This document shows positions 43,597 through 52,812 of a stretch of DNA of 64,000 bases, piece by piece; position 1 is the stretch's first letter; each line of letters begins with the position of its first letter. The stretch spans positions 4,402,001 to 4,466,000 of the forward strand of contig NZ_CP088022.1 in the NCBI RefSeq assembly GCF_013373795.3, in the 5' to 3' direction. The DNA is from Bradyrhizobium quebecense (GTDB taxonomy: Bacteria > Pseudomonadota > Alphaproteobacteria > Rhizobiales > Xanthobacteraceae). Made by a program: the position numbers and the translations under genes. Below the pieces are notes generated by a model, which saw only the letters and a list, made by a program, of their open reading frames with translations, had not been told where the DNA came from and searched no databases.

Positions 43597-43843
43597 GACT
43601 CGACCATGCTGCTATGGATCCGCCCCGAGCGACTGGCCGCCAAACTTGGATGGATCGTTGTAGCTGGAACGTCGTGGTACCGAACCGGCGGCTGACACAG
43701 CGCGTAGGCCGGGCCCGCAAAGGCGGCGAAGCTCGAGGCCACGCCGGCAGGACGACGCGATGACGCGCGCGAGAATGATGCACTGTCGCCGCATCGGCGG
43801 ATGCATTCATGTTATTCGGCGCACGGTTTGACCCCGGATCGCC
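43597..43843. other. Gap before the insertion sequence
   Basis: The minus-strand frame ending at 43612 has a C-terminal piece typical of small exported proteins, but no good start. A second GGTTTGACCCC string at 43825-43835 resembles the element's terminal repeat. Confidence 0.3.
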
Positions 43844-45741
43844 GCCGAACGTTGACCCCGCCAACCTCGCCAAATCCCTTGAACCATCACCGGAATGTTC
43901 TTCCCGTGTGGGGTCAATGTTGGAAGCCGATGGGGCGCATTGCCTCATCCAGAATGTTACTGGACAACTTCTCGCCGATGACTGGGTCGGCGCCACCGAA
44001 TCGGTTCGGTGGCCTCTATGGCGGGAAAGATCAGCATGGGCGCGCGGCGCGAAGTGGTGTCGGCGGTGATGGAGCGTTACCGATCGGCCGGACGGGCGGA
44101 GAAGGGACGCATCCTCGACGCGCTATGCGCGACGACAGGCTGGCATCGCAAGCATGCGGTGCGTGCACTTCGGCCACGCGCGACGGTTGGGCCGCGCAAG
44201 GTCGAGGCGCCGCGAGAGCGCAAGCGTAGATATGGCGCGACGGTCAAGGACGCGATGACGGCGCTGTGGGAGGCGTCGGATCGGGTGTGCGGCAAGCGGC
44301 TCAAGGTGATGATCCCGACCTTGCTGCCAGCTCTCGAGCAACATGGCCGATTGCAGCTTGGGCAGGCGGACCGTGATCGTGTTCTGGCGATCAGTGCCGC
44401 TACCATTGACCGCCTGCTCGTCGATGTGAAGCTCGTGGCGAGCGGCGGCAGGCGGCGCCGTGCCGGCTTCTATTCGGCAATCCGGCGCGAGGTCCCGATC
44501 CGCACGTTCAATGACTGGAACAGCCCGGTGCCCGGCTTCTGCGAGGTCGACATGGTCGCCCATGGCGGCACGTCGGTGGCTGGCTCGTTCATCCAAACCC
44601 TGACGATGGTCGATGTCGCCACCGGCTGGACGGAGTGCCTGCCGTTGCTGACGCGGGAAGGTTCGCTGGTCGTCGAGGCGATCAACAGCGCACAGAGCCT
44701 GTTCCCCTGGCTGTTGCGCGGCGTGGACTTCGACAACGACAGCGCCTTCATGAACGATGTCGTCGTGCCATGGTGTCGCGAACAGAAGCTCGAAGTCACT
44801 CGCTCGCGCGCCTACAAGAAGAACGATCAGGCGTTCGTCGAACAGAAGAATGGTGCCGTCGTCCGCCGCCTCATGGGCTATGGCCGCTTCGATGGCGTCG
44901 AGACGGTGCGTGTGATGGGCCGCCTCTATGCGGCGGCACGGCTCTACGTCAACTTCTTCCAGCCGTCGTTCAAGCTGAAGGAGAAGCGTCGCGAAGGGGC
45001 TAAAGTGATCAAGCGCTATCATCCCCCGTCGACGCCCTATGAGCGTGCATTGGCGCATCCCAAGGTGACCGCGGCCGTGAAGAAACGGCTACGCGATCAG
45101 TATCGCTCGCTCGATCCGGTCGCGCTGTTGGCGGAGATTCGCGTAACCCAAGAGGAACTCGGCAATCGCGTCGATCGTCGTGCCGGACAGGCGCGCGGCC
45201 TGCAACCCGCTCACACTAGCACCCTGCCAGCGACCGCGGCGACGTTCGCGAAGACGCTCGGCAAGACGGTGACGGTCGGCGAGCCGCGTGCCACGCACCG
45301 GCGAACTCGTCGGCCCTATAAGACCAGAGTTCGCATGCCGTCCAAGCTCGACCCGCATATTGCTGCGATCGAAGGTTGGCTCGCAGAGCAGCCGCAGCTG
45401 ACGGCGCTCGCAATTGTCGGCCGGCTGAGCGAGAAATACCCCGAGGAGTTCGGGAAGAGACAGCATTCGATTGTGCAGCGTCTGCTGAGGGCGCTCAGAC
45501 GGAGGGCTGCCGAACAGTTGGTCGCCCAGGGTCCGTTCGGCGACGCCACGACCGCTGCCCCATTGCCCGGGGTTGTGGACGGCTCGGGCTATTTAGGGCC
45601 CGACCCGCCCACAGCCCCTCTCGTCGAGCAAGCCGGGAAAGTCACCTGGCGCGGCCGATCAATCGACATCGGATCGTCATCGGCAATGGCGCCATCAGGG
45701 TAACGTTCGCAGATGCGGCAATACGGGGGTCAAAGTTCGGC
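43844..45741 (+). mobile_element. DDE insertion sequence (ISNCY-like), complete
   Basis: GCCGAACGTTGACCCC at 43844-43859 is matched in inverse orientation by GGGGTCAAAGTTCGGC at 45726-45741 (15 of 16). More TTGACCCC-type strings near the left end (about 43826-43835 and 43908-43920) may be subterminal binding sites. One transposase gene fills the interior. The right end abuts an IS66 tnpA fragment. Confidence 0.7.
44018..45703 (+). CDS. Transposase with integrase catalytic core
   Basis: The product of about 561 residues has an N-terminal helix-turn-helix region (REVVSAVMERYRSAGRAEKG). The DDE core follows: first Asp in FCEVDMVAHGG, second Asp in GVDFDNDSAFMND, Glu in NDQAFVEQKNGAVVRRLMGY. A basic C-terminal region comes last. 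It resembles the large ISNCY-type transposases, but the family was not checked by search. ATG 44018 is chosen; a GTG three codons earlier is possible. The gene looks intact. Confidence 0.8.
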   Translation: MAGKISMGARREVVSAVMERYRSAGRAEKGRILDALCATTGWHRKHAVRALRPRATVGPRKVEAPRERKRRYGATVKDAMTALWEASDRVCGKRLKVMIPTLLPALEQHGRLQLGQADRDRVLAISAATIDRLLVDVKLVASGGRRRRAGFYSAIRREVPIRTFNDWNSPVPGFCEVDMVAHGGTSVAGSFIQTLTMVDVATGWTECLPLLTREGSLVVEAINSAQSLFPWLLRGVDFDNDSAFMNDVVVPWCREQKLEVTRSRAYKKNDQAFVEQKNGAVVRRLMGYGRFDGVETVRVMGRLYAAARLYVNFFQPSFKLKEKRREGAKVIKRYHPPSTPYERALAHPKVTAAVKKRLRDQYRSLDPVALLAEIRVTQEELGNRVDRRAGQARGLQPAHTSTLPATAATFAKTLGKTVTVGEPRATHRRTRRPYKTRVRMPSKLDPHIAAIEGWLAEQPQLTALAIVGRLSEKYPEEFGKRQHSIVQRLLRALRRRAAEQLVAQGPFGDATTAAPLPGVVDGSGYLGPDPPTAPLVEQAGKVTWRGRSIDIGSSSAMAPSG

Positions 45742-46100
45742 GCCTATTTACAACCGCCTTCAGCGTCGCCGCGTCGACCGCACCAGTAATCCGCATCCGA
45801 GCTCCGGCAGCAAACTCGATCTCGATCGCCTCGCCGGCCGGCTCTACTGGACCAGGCGTCGCCCCCGGTTCCGGTACCTGTATCGCCGGTATGACGCTCG
45901 TGCGCTGATCGGCGGCATCCGGCGGCTCGGGACGAGACGCTCGCCGCCATCGCAGCAGCAACGAGCGCGAAACGCCATATCGCCGCGCCGTCGCCGCGAC
46001 CTGGCGCGGCCTGTAAGCTCTCCAGGACGATCTCGAGCTTCTCGTCCTCGGGCCGGCGCCGTTCTTATGCTCCTCGAGCTTGAGGGACTAAGTCTCGTCG
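45742..46100 (-). pseudogene. IS66-family tnpA remnant
   Basis: The minus frame contains SRSLLLRWRRAS, then a variable part and IEIEFAAGARMRITGAVDAA, the typical end of the IS66 TnpA accessory protein. The upstream EKLEIVLESLQAAP is one frame off, so a single-base frameshift lies near 46005. Its 3' end is cut by the right end of the DDE element. No tnpB or tnpC is present. Confidence 0.65.
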
Positions 46101-46308
46101 CACAGGACAGTCTTTGAGGGCACGTTGCGCACGGTCGCATCGTGGTAGGCCGCACAAGCTCGCCAGCGTCAACCAGCGGCTTCGGAATCGTGCTGAAAAG
46201 AACGTTTGTCGCATGCGAGCGTCTAAATGGCTCCGAAAGGCGTCTGAACGTTCGCGCTCTGTGCCTGATGAGCGGAGCGCTAGATGCTTGATTCTCTGGA
46301 GGGATTCA

Positions 46309-46384
<76 letters not shown>

Positions 46385-46549
46385 GGAACTTGTCCGGAAA
46401 TGACCCTCGCAAGAGAGGCCGTCGTTTAGCAAAGCGATTCCGCGATGTCCAGCAAGCTGGCGCAACTTTTCCCGACTTTCTGACAGCCGAAAAGCCGCCG
46501 GATTCCGGCGGCCTTTCATAGGCTTGGCGAGGATGCCGGCGGCTGGCTG

Positions 46550-47131
46550 TCAGAGCCGGCCGGAGCGTTCCTGATCCGGACCGTCATCGCGGTCGAAATG
46601 ATGGTCGCGGCCGCCGCGCTCCCAGCGATCCATGCCGCGCTCGAGGCGATGGCGGCGCCAGCCCTCGGCGCCGAAACCGCGCCCTTCCATGTGGGTGAGC
46701 ATGGTCAGCCGCCGCTTCTGGTTGTCGTCGAGCGTCTTGTAGAGCGGATCGGCGGCATCGGCGATCTTCTTCAGCGACGTCGCGGTCGCGGCCATGTTGT
46801 CGGCGCGCTCGCGCAGACGCGCGACCGGATCATCCGGCTTGTCGGCCTTGTCCGCATCGGTCTTCTCCGCGGCCATCCGCGCATTGGCGCGATCGAGCCG
46901 CATCTTGGCGAAGTCGCGCACCGCGGTTTCGACCGGCGGCCACAGCTTCTCCTGATCGGCGGTCAGCTTGAGCCCGGCGTGCACCGCGGCAATGCGCGCG
47001 TCGAGGAAGGCGGCCCGATCCTCGGGGCTCATCCGCATCTGGCCATGGAACCACGGGCGATGCTGGGCATAGACCGCGGTCGAACCGGCAATCGTGAGCG
47101 CCGCGATACCGGCGAGCAGAACTTTCTTCAT
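46550..47131 (-). CDS. LTXXQ-motif (Spy/CpxP-like) periplasmic protein
   Basis: This 193-residue exported helical protein has a signal peptide (MKKVLLAGIAALTIAGSTAV, cleaved near YAQ). The LTADQ motif and the second LDDNQKRRL region are typical of the Spy/CpxP family of periplasmic stress chaperones or metal sensors. The C-terminal tail is rich in His, Arg, Asp and Gly and could bind metal. AGGAGG is 5 bases before ATG 47131. The gene lies just outside the island. Confidence 0.75.
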   Translation of the reverse strand: MKKVLLAGIAALTIAGSTAVYAQHRPWFHGQMRMSPEDRAAFLDARIAAVHAGLKLTADQEKLWPPVETAVRDFAKMRLDRANARMAAEKTDADKADKPDDPVARLRERADNMAATATSLKKIADAADPLYKTLDDNQKRRLTMLTHMEGRGFGAEGWRRHRLERGMDRWERGGRDHHFDRDDGPDQERSGRL

Positions 47132-47290
47132 CCAAACCTCCTTTGAAGGTTGCCTGAGAATGATACCGCCTGCTGCGGCCTTCAACTTACGGATTGGACA
47201 GAGAGACCTTTCTTGCCAAGATGTAATCCGCTTCATTGCCCGCCAGAAACATCCAAAGCGCGAGGTCGCGCTTTGGTTTTCTGATTGTTT

Positions 47291-47339
47291 GCGCATGATC
47301 TCGTCGGAAAACCGCTTCACACTTTTCCGGATCATGCGC
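47291..47339. repeat. Dispersed palindromic repeat
   Basis: GCGCATGATC and GATCATGCGC form perfect 10-base arms around TCGTCGGAAAACCGCTTCAC and nine more bases. It lies right after the dctM stop and may serve as a terminator. A degenerate copy is at 18784-18831. I know this family as a common dispersed repeat of Bradyrhizobium and related genera. Confidence 0.7.
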
Positions 47340-47342
47340 TGG

Positions 47343-48629
47343 CTAGATCATTCCCAACAGCCGCGGCAGCCACAGCGAGATCTCCGGCACGTAGGTGATC
47401 AGGCCGAGGAACACCAGCATCGCGCATAGCCACGGCAGGACCGAGATCGTGATCTCGCTGATGCCCATCTTGGCGATGCTGCTCGCGATGTAGAGATTGA
47501 GCCCGACCGGCGGATGGCACAGCCCGACCTCGGTGTTGACGATCATCAGGATGCCGAGATGCACCGGATGCACGCCGAGCTTGGTCGCCAGCGGAAACAG
47601 GATCGGCGCCATGATCAGGAGGATCGACGACGGGTCCATCACGTTGCCGGCGAGCAGCAGGATGACGTTGACGACGAGCAGGAACATCCAGACCGAGAAG
47701 TTCTTGTCGATGATCCAGGCCGCCATCTCCTGCGGGATCTGCTCATGCGTCATCAGGAACGAGAACAGCACCGCGTTGGTGATGATGTAGAGCAGCATCG
47801 AGCTCATGCTCGCCGCCTGCAGCAGCACCTTCGGCACCTCGGAGAGCTTCAGCTCCTTGTAGACGAACACGGTGATGAAGAAGGCATACGTGGCGGCGAC
47901 CGCGGCCGCTTCGGTCGGCGTGAAGATGCCGCCATAGATGCCGCCGAGCACGATCGCGATCAGCGACAGGCCCCAGATGCTTTCGCGGAACGCCGTGAAC
48001 TGCTGGCCGATGGTCGCGCGCGGCATCTTCGGATAGCCGTTGCGCCGCGCCACGAAGAAGGTCACCGCGGCCAGCATCAGCGCAAGCAGCACGCCCGGCA
48101 CGATGCCGGCCATGAACAGCGCGCCGATCGAGGTGTTGGTGGAGACGCCGTAGAGCACCAGGATGATCGAGGGCGGCACCAGGATGCCGAGCGCGCCCGA
48201 GGTCGAGATCACGCCGACGCCGAAACGCTTCGGATAGCCGTGATCGACCATCGCCGGCATCATGATCGAGCCGATCGCAACCACGGTGGCGACGCTCGAG
48301 CCCGAGATCGCCGCGAACATCGCGCAGGCCGCGACGCCAGCTAGCCCAAGGCCGCCGGGCAGATGCCCGACCAGCGAGGTCGTGAACGCGATCATGCGCC
48401 GCGCGACGCCGCCGCGGGTCAGGAACGTGCCTGCCAGGATGAAGAACGGGATCGCCATGATGCCGAAATTGTCGAGGCCCGAAAACAGCTTCAGGCCGAC
48501 GCTCTCGATCGGCACCTCGGTCATGGTGAACAGGAAGGTGAGCACGGTCAGGCCGAGCGAGATCGAGATCGGCATGCCCGTCAGCATCAGGGCAAACAGC
48601 AGTCCGAAGATAAGTGCGGCGCTCATCAC
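47343..48629 (-). CDS. dctM: TRAP transporter large permease DctM
   Basis: DctM is the ion-coupled translocating subunit of TRAP importers. The 428-residue product has about 12 hydrophobic segments and family-like stretches such as GMPISISLGLTVLTFLF, VATVVAIGSIMMPAM and HPVHLGILMIVNTEVGLCHP with PPVGLNLYI. Its ATG overlaps the dctQ stop (ATGA). The set dctP-dctQ-dctM is complete. Confidence 0.92.
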   Translation of the reverse strand: MMSAALIFGLLFALMLTGMPISISLGLTVLTFLFTMTEVPIESVGLKLFSGLDNFGIMAIPFFILAGTFLTRGGVARRMIAFTTSLVGHLPGGLGLAGVAACAMFAAISGSSVATVVAIGSIMMPAMVDHGYPKRFGVGVISTSGALGILVPPSIILVLYGVSTNTSIGALFMAGIVPGVLLALMLAAVTFFVARRNGYPKMPRATIGQQFTAFRESIWGLSLIAIVLGGIYGGIFTPTEAAAVAATYAFFITVFVYKELKLSEVPKVLLQAASMSSMLLYIITNAVLFSFLMTHEQIPQEMAAWIIDKNFSVWMFLLVVNVILLLAGNVMDPSSILLIMAPILFPLATKLGVHPVHLGILMIVNTEVGLCHPPVGLNLYIASSIAKMGISEITISVLPWLCAMLVFLGLITYVPEISLWLPRLLGMI

Positions 48630-49198
48630 GCTTCTCCAAGCGCGACGGGCGCGGTCTTGCTGGTCTCGACGCCATCGACATGGGAGGCGTCATGGTGCGG
48701 CAGCTCGTCGGTCCACCAGTAATTCCAGCACACCTGCAGGAAGCGGAAGCACATCAGGTAGGAGCCGAGCGGGATGCAGGCGTAGACGATCCAGCTCGGG
48801 ATCTCGAGGTCGGGCGAGACCTGATCGGTGTGCATCAGCTCGAACACGAACTTGGCGCCCATGGTGCCGACGATCGCGGTGAACAGCGCGCCGCCGAGCA
48901 GGCCGAAGCTGATGGTGCGCTTGCGCCAGGCGTCATTGAGGCGATTGATCAGCACGTCGACGCCGACATGGATGCCGGTGCGCACGCCATAGGCGGCACC
49001 GAACTTCGCCATCCAGATGAACATGTAGATGCACAGTTCCTGCGACCATGCGAGATTGATGCCGAACAGATACGGATAGAGCACCGGCACATCGACCAGG
49101 AAGCGGTGCACGACCGTGACGAAGGTCAGAAGCGTCGCAGCGCCCATCAGGCTCGCGATGATGATTTCCTCGAGCCGGTCCAGAATTTTCAGCAGCAT
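48626..49198 (-). CDS. dctQ: TRAP transporter small permease DctQ
   Basis: This 190-residue protein has four hydrophobic helices (SLMGAATLLTFVTVVHRFLV, then the conserved ELCIYMFIWMAKFGAAYGVR). The latter, with W and G residues, marks the DctQ family. It is about as long as expected. It is coupled to dctM by a 4-base overlap and follows the binding-protein gene after a repeat-filled gap of 290 bases. Confidence 0.88.
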   Translation of the reverse strand: MLLKILDRLEEIIIASLMGAATLLTFVTVVHRFLVDVPVLYPYLFGINLAWSQELCIYMFIWMAKFGAAYGVRTGIHVGVDVLINRLNDAWRKRTISFGLLGGALFTAIVGTMGAKFVFELMHTDQVSPDLEIPSWIVYACIPLGSYLMCFRFLQVCWNYWWTDELPHHDASHVDGVETSKTAPVALGEA

Positions 49199-49323
49199 TG
49201 ATCTCCCCTGTCATGGCCTGATGCGGCAACCGGCCACGGCACCCAGGCTGCGGCCTCACGCGGCCGCGGCATTCGTTAGATTTGCGAGACAGCTCTCGGT
49301 TGAGAGGCCCGTCCACACACTCA

Positions 49324-49455
49324 GTCCACCTCTCCCGCCTGCGGGGGAGGTCGCATTGCATCGAATATGCAATGCGGGTGGGCGCTCTCTCCACAACGCG
49401 ACTCGCGGAGAGAGCCCCCACCCCAACCCTCCCCCGCAAGCCGGAGAGGGAGCGC
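49324..49455. repeat. Palindromic repeat cluster between dctP and dctQ
   Basis: Three nested inverted repeats: CCTCTCCCGCC against GGGGGAGG, GCATTGCATCGAATATGCAATGC, and GCTCTCTCC against GGAGAGAGC. A further CCTCCCCCGC is matched by the first arm. It could shape the mRNA so that binding protein is made in excess of permease. Confidence 0.65.
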
Positions 49456-49488
49456 ACCGCCTGTTCGGCGGCTAATAGGCGATCCGCC

Positions 49489-50493
49489 TTAGTTCATCGG
49501 GCTGCGGCCCGTTTCCTTCAGGAATTCGTCGATCAGCGGCTGGCCGACGCGCGAGGCGACGTCCTTGTAGACCGGCATCATCGCCTTGCGCATCGCCTCG
49601 TCCTGCTCCGGCGTCAGCGAGATGATCTCGGTCTTGCCGGCCTTCTTGATCTCGGCGAGCGCGTCTTCGTTCTCCTTGGCCGACTGGTTGTTGCCGAACT
49701 CGGTGGCTTCCTTCATCGCCTTGTTGAGTTCGTCGCGGATGTCGGCCGGCAGGCCGTCCCAGAACTTCTTGTTCACGACCACGACGTAGCCGATGTAGCC
49801 GTGATTGGTGACGGTCGCGTACTTCTGCACCTCATGCATTTTCTGGGTGTAGATGTTCGACCAGGTGTTCTCCTGACCGTCGACCACGCCGGTCTGCAGC
49901 GCCTGGTAGACGTCGGAGAACGCCATCACCTGCGGAATCGAACCGAGCGCGCGGAACTGGGCCTCCAGCACCTTCGAGGACTGGATGCGGAATTTCAGTC
50001 CCTTGTAGTCGGCGGGCGCGACCAGCTTCTTGTTCGCGCTCATCTGCTTGAAGCCGTTGTCCCAATAGGCGAGACCGGTCATGCCCTTGGAATCCAGCTT
50101 CTTGAGCAGCTGGGCGCCGAGCGGACCGTCGGTCACCTTGCGCAGCGATTTCAGGTCCGGGAGGATGTAGGGCAGATCGAAGACTTCGAATTCCTTGATG
50201 CCGATCGGGCCGAACTTCGAGTTCGACGGCGCCAGCATCTGCACCGCGCCGAGCTGCAGTGCCTCGAGCTCTTCCTTGTCCTTGTAGAGCGTCGAGTTCG
50301 GATAGACCTCGACCTTCACCTTGCCGCCCGTGTACTTCTCGGCGAGTTCCTTGAACTTGTCGGCCGCCTTGCCCTTCGGCGTATCCGAGGCCACCACGTG
50401 GCTGAACTTGATGACGATCGGCGACTGCGCCGAGGCCTGCCCGACAAAGGTCAAGGCCGCGATCGACGCCGCGGCCAAAATGGACTTACGCAT
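49489..50493 (-). CDS. dctP: TRAP transporter C4-dicarboxylate-type binding protein DctP
   Basis: This 334-residue periplasmic protein has a signal peptide (MRKSILAAASIAALTFVGQA). The DctP core is clear: VIKFSHVVASDTPKGKAADK, the binding Arg in GLKFRIQSSKVLEAQF, and FSDVYQALQTGVVDGQENTW. These match the C4-dicarboxylate type (succinate, malate, fumarate). Start 50493 is chosen, since a 24-residue extension lacks a signal. It leads the transporter operon. Confidence 0.92.
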   Translation of the reverse strand: MRKSILAAASIAALTFVGQASAQSPIVIKFSHVVASDTPKGKAADKFKELAEKYTGGKVKVEVYPNSTLYKDKEELEALQLGAVQMLAPSNSKFGPIGIKEFEVFDLPYILPDLKSLRKVTDGPLGAQLLKKLDSKGMTGLAYWDNGFKQMSANKKLVAPADYKGLKFRIQSSKVLEAQFRALGSIPQVMAFSDVYQALQTGVVDGQENTWSNIYTQKMHEVQKYATVTNHGYIGYVVVVNKKFWDGLPADIRDELNKAMKEATEFGNNQSAKENEDALAEIKKAGKTEIISLTPEQDEAMRKAMMPVYKDVASRVGQPLIDEFLKETGRSPMN

Positions 50494-50793
50494 GTTTCCT
50501 CCCGCGTATTGCGGAGCACGAATACCGGCCCCGAGACATCCGGTCGCACCATTACAGACAAGCAACGACGATTGCCATTGCCCCTTTAGCAGGGGCTAAA
50601 TTGCGCCATTGCTGCACTGCAAAACCCGATGCGGCGGTATCCCTTTCGGCTCTCGCGACCGCTCAATGACACCGCCCGCACGCTGTGCCCGGCCATGGCG
50701 GCGCGGTCAATACGAGGTTTGGCAATGGCGAGTTCGCCGGGCGCGAATGCTGGTGCCCATCTCCGATGTCGCCCCTGCCGCAGATCTCAGAAC

Positions 50794-50901
50794 CGTCATC
50801 CTGAGGCGCGAGCACTTGCGAGCCTCGAAGGATGCACGGCCCCGCCGGTGGCCGTCGACCCTTCGAGGCTCGCCGAAAAGGCTCGCACCTCAGGGTGACG
50901 G
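50794..50901. repeat. Inverted dispersed repeat (CATCCTGAGG type)
   Basis: CGTCATCCTGAGGCGCGAGC and GCTCGCACCTCAGGGTGACG form imperfect outer arms. Inside, GAGCCTCGAAGGATGCACGG pairs with the CCTTCGAGGCTCGCC side. The family is frequent in this group of bacteria. Confidence 0.65.
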
Positions 50902-50923
50902 GGTAGAATTTTCCGCTGCTCCT

Positions 50924-51017
50924 TCCATGGTCATTGCGAGCGAAGCGAAGCAATCCATGGTTCAGCGTGCGCGGAACGATGGATTGCTTCATCGCTTTTC
51001 TCCTCGCAATGACGATG
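50924..51017. repeat. Inverted dispersed repeat (TCATTGCGAGCGAAGCGAAG type)
   Basis: TCATTGCGAGCGAAGCGAAG and its complement side (ATCGCTTTTCTCCTCGCAATGA) are paired arms, with CAATCCATGG and CGATGGATTG inside. This is a known dispersed palindrome of alphaproteobacteria. Confidence 0.65.
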
Positions 51018-51091
51018 GAATACAGCTTCGCGTTCTCGCGACATGATTTGCCCGAGCTTTGCATTTCGTTTCGCCCTCTCTCTTGAAGAGG

Positions 51092-51200
51092 GCGCAGGGA
51101 AAGCCGGGTGCCGATCGCACCCATGGGCCCCGTGCAAAAGGTAGAAAGCACGGGGGTAGGACCACAGGTGTAACCGGAAACAACCCGGCTTTCCCTGCGC
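51092..51200. repeat. Long perfect inverted repeat
   Basis: GCGCAGGGAAAGCCGGGT (51092-51109) and ACCCGGCTTTCCCTGCGC (51183-51200) are perfect 18-base arms around 73 bases. A second short hairpin (CCCTCTCTCTTGAAGAGGG) touches the left arm. Confidence 0.7.
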
Positions 51201-51300
51201 GATGGGTTACGGCTTACTTCGTGCTCTCCCCGGCGAGACTGGGCTTGCTTGTCACCGCCTTCACAAGACGCGTCAGCGTTCTGTGAAAAGACACCTGCCG

Positions 51301-52514
51301 CTAGTGTCCCGAGTCACAAGTTCGCAATCGTAGATTCGCAGTAGGTTCGCGTCGCTGTGCCAAGGCTGGAGGCAGCAGCAGTGACGGAGGATCTGATGGC
51401 GGTCCGGCAACTTGCCTCCCTGACATTGAGTGATGAAGAGCGCGCCGAACTGAAGGCGCTGACGACGCGGCGGAAGACGGCGCAAGCGCTGGCTCTGAGA
51501 GCCCGGATCGTGCTGACCTGCGCGGAAGGCGGTCAAAACAAGGAAGTGGCGGCCAAGCTGGGCTTGGGCCGGTCAACGGTAGGCAAGTGGCGGCGGCGCT
51601 TTGTGGAGCGGCGCGTGGACGGGCTGCATGACGAGCCCCGCTCCGGGGCGCCACGTACGGTTGACGATGCCCGCATCGAAGCCATGATCGTGAGGACGTT
51701 GGAAAGTTGCCCCGAGAACGCCACCCATTGGAGTTCCCGCGGCATGGCGAAGGCCAGCGGCCTGTCGGTGTCGACGGTGCAACGCATCTGGCGGGCCTTC
51801 GGGCTCCAGCCGCACCGGCTAGAGACGTTCAAGCTCTCGACCGATCCAAACTTCGTGGCCAAAGTGCGCGACGTCGTGGGCCTTTACGTCTCCCCGCCGG
51901 AGCACGCCATCGTTCTCTGTGTGGATGAGAAATCCCAAATCCAGGCACTGGACCGCAGTCAGCCGATGCTGCCGATGCGTCCCGGCCAACCGGCCCGAAG
52001 AAGCCATGACTACACAAGGCACGGCACCACATCGCTGTTCGCCGCCCTCGACATTGCCAGTGGACGGGTAATCGGCAAGTGCTACGGACGCCACCGTGCT
52101 GTCGAGTTCCGCAAGTTCCTCGACGAGATCGAGGCTGCCGTGCCGCGCGACCTCGACGTCCATTTGATCATGGACAATTACGCCACGCACAAGACGCCAT
52201 TGATCCGAAGATGGCTCGCCAAGCGGCCCCGGTGGCACGTGCACCTGACCCCGACCAGTTCGTCATGGCTCAACCAGGTCGAGCGCTTCTTCGCACTCCT
52301 GACCGACAAGAAGATCAGACGCGGCATCTATCGGAGCGTTGCCGCCCTCCGGGCAGACATCGCTTCCTTCATCGACCGGCACAACGCCGATCCCAAGCCG
52401 TTCCGCTGGACTAAGTCCGCCGATGACATCCTGGCATCCATCGAACGCTTCTGCCGGTACAACGCTCCGCCAAATCCAGATTCGATATCGCGAACTTCTG
52501 GTCCACCACACTAG
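51301..52514 (+). mobile_element. IS630-family insertion sequence, complete
   Basis: The left end CTAGTGTCCCGAGTCACAAG and the right end (inverse of CTAGTGTGGTGGACCAGAAG) are imperfect terminal repeats of about 28 bases. Both ends lie in CTAG, consistent with the TA target duplication of IS630. One transposase gene fills the element, and its stop lies in the right repeat. Confidence 0.8.
51357..52514 (+). CDS. IS630-family transposase
   Basis: The 385-residue product has an N-terminal helix-turn-helix (NKEVAAKLGLGRSTVGKWRR) and the IS630/Tc1 DDE core: Asp in LCVDEKSQIQALDRSQP, Asp in LIMDNYATHKTP, Glu in SSSWLNQVERFFALLTDKKI. The frame is intact. An internal start (ATG at MAVRQLAS) is possible and would remove 13 residues. 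Confidence 0.9.
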   Translation: MPRLEAAAVTEDLMAVRQLASLTLSDEERAELKALTTRRKTAQALALRARIVLTCAEGGQNKEVAAKLGLGRSTVGKWRRRFVERRVDGLHDEPRSGAPRTVDDARIEAMIVRTLESCPENATHWSSRGMAKASGLSVSTVQRIWRAFGLQPHRLETFKLSTDPNFVAKVRDVVGLYVSPPEHAIVLCVDEKSQIQALDRSQPMLPMRPGQPARRSHDYTRHGTTSLFAALDIASGRVIGKCYGRHRAVEFRKFLDEIEAAVPRDLDVHLIMDNYATHKTPLIRRWLAKRPRWHVHLTPTSSSWLNQVERFFALLTDKKIRRGIYRSVAALRADIASFIDRHNADPKPFRWTKSADDILASIERFCRYNAPPNPDSISRTSGPPH

Positions 52515-52812
52515 GGCGTCAGGACCACACGACTTCACCGTCCACTTCAGTCACACTCGTCAGTCTCGACATCAGCGTCCACCGCATCTCGACCCACGTT
52601 CGTGACGATCGCGAAGCGCACCCTCGATCGGGTGAGATGGATGTATTGAACATCTGAGTTGGGTGAAACGCCAAGCGGAATATTTTCTTATGGCAGGATT
52701 GACAGCTATTGCTGAGTTGCCCGTCGTGTCCGATGTGCAACACAATTTCGAACGAGCGCGGCGGCGAACGGCACGGACAAGCACCGCATCGGCGGCAACA
52801 GTCGCCGCATCC
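52515..52812. other. Gap after the IS630 element, nothing recognised
   Basis: About 300 bases with short frames only. No repeat or hairpin of note was seen. Confidence 0.3.

Larger units (their letters stand above)
50494..51300. other. Repeat-rich intergenic region
   Basis: About 800 bases without a gene. It contains three different dispersed inverted repeats, listed separately, and ends at the IS630 left end. It seems to be a landing ground for repeats. Confidence 0.5.
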
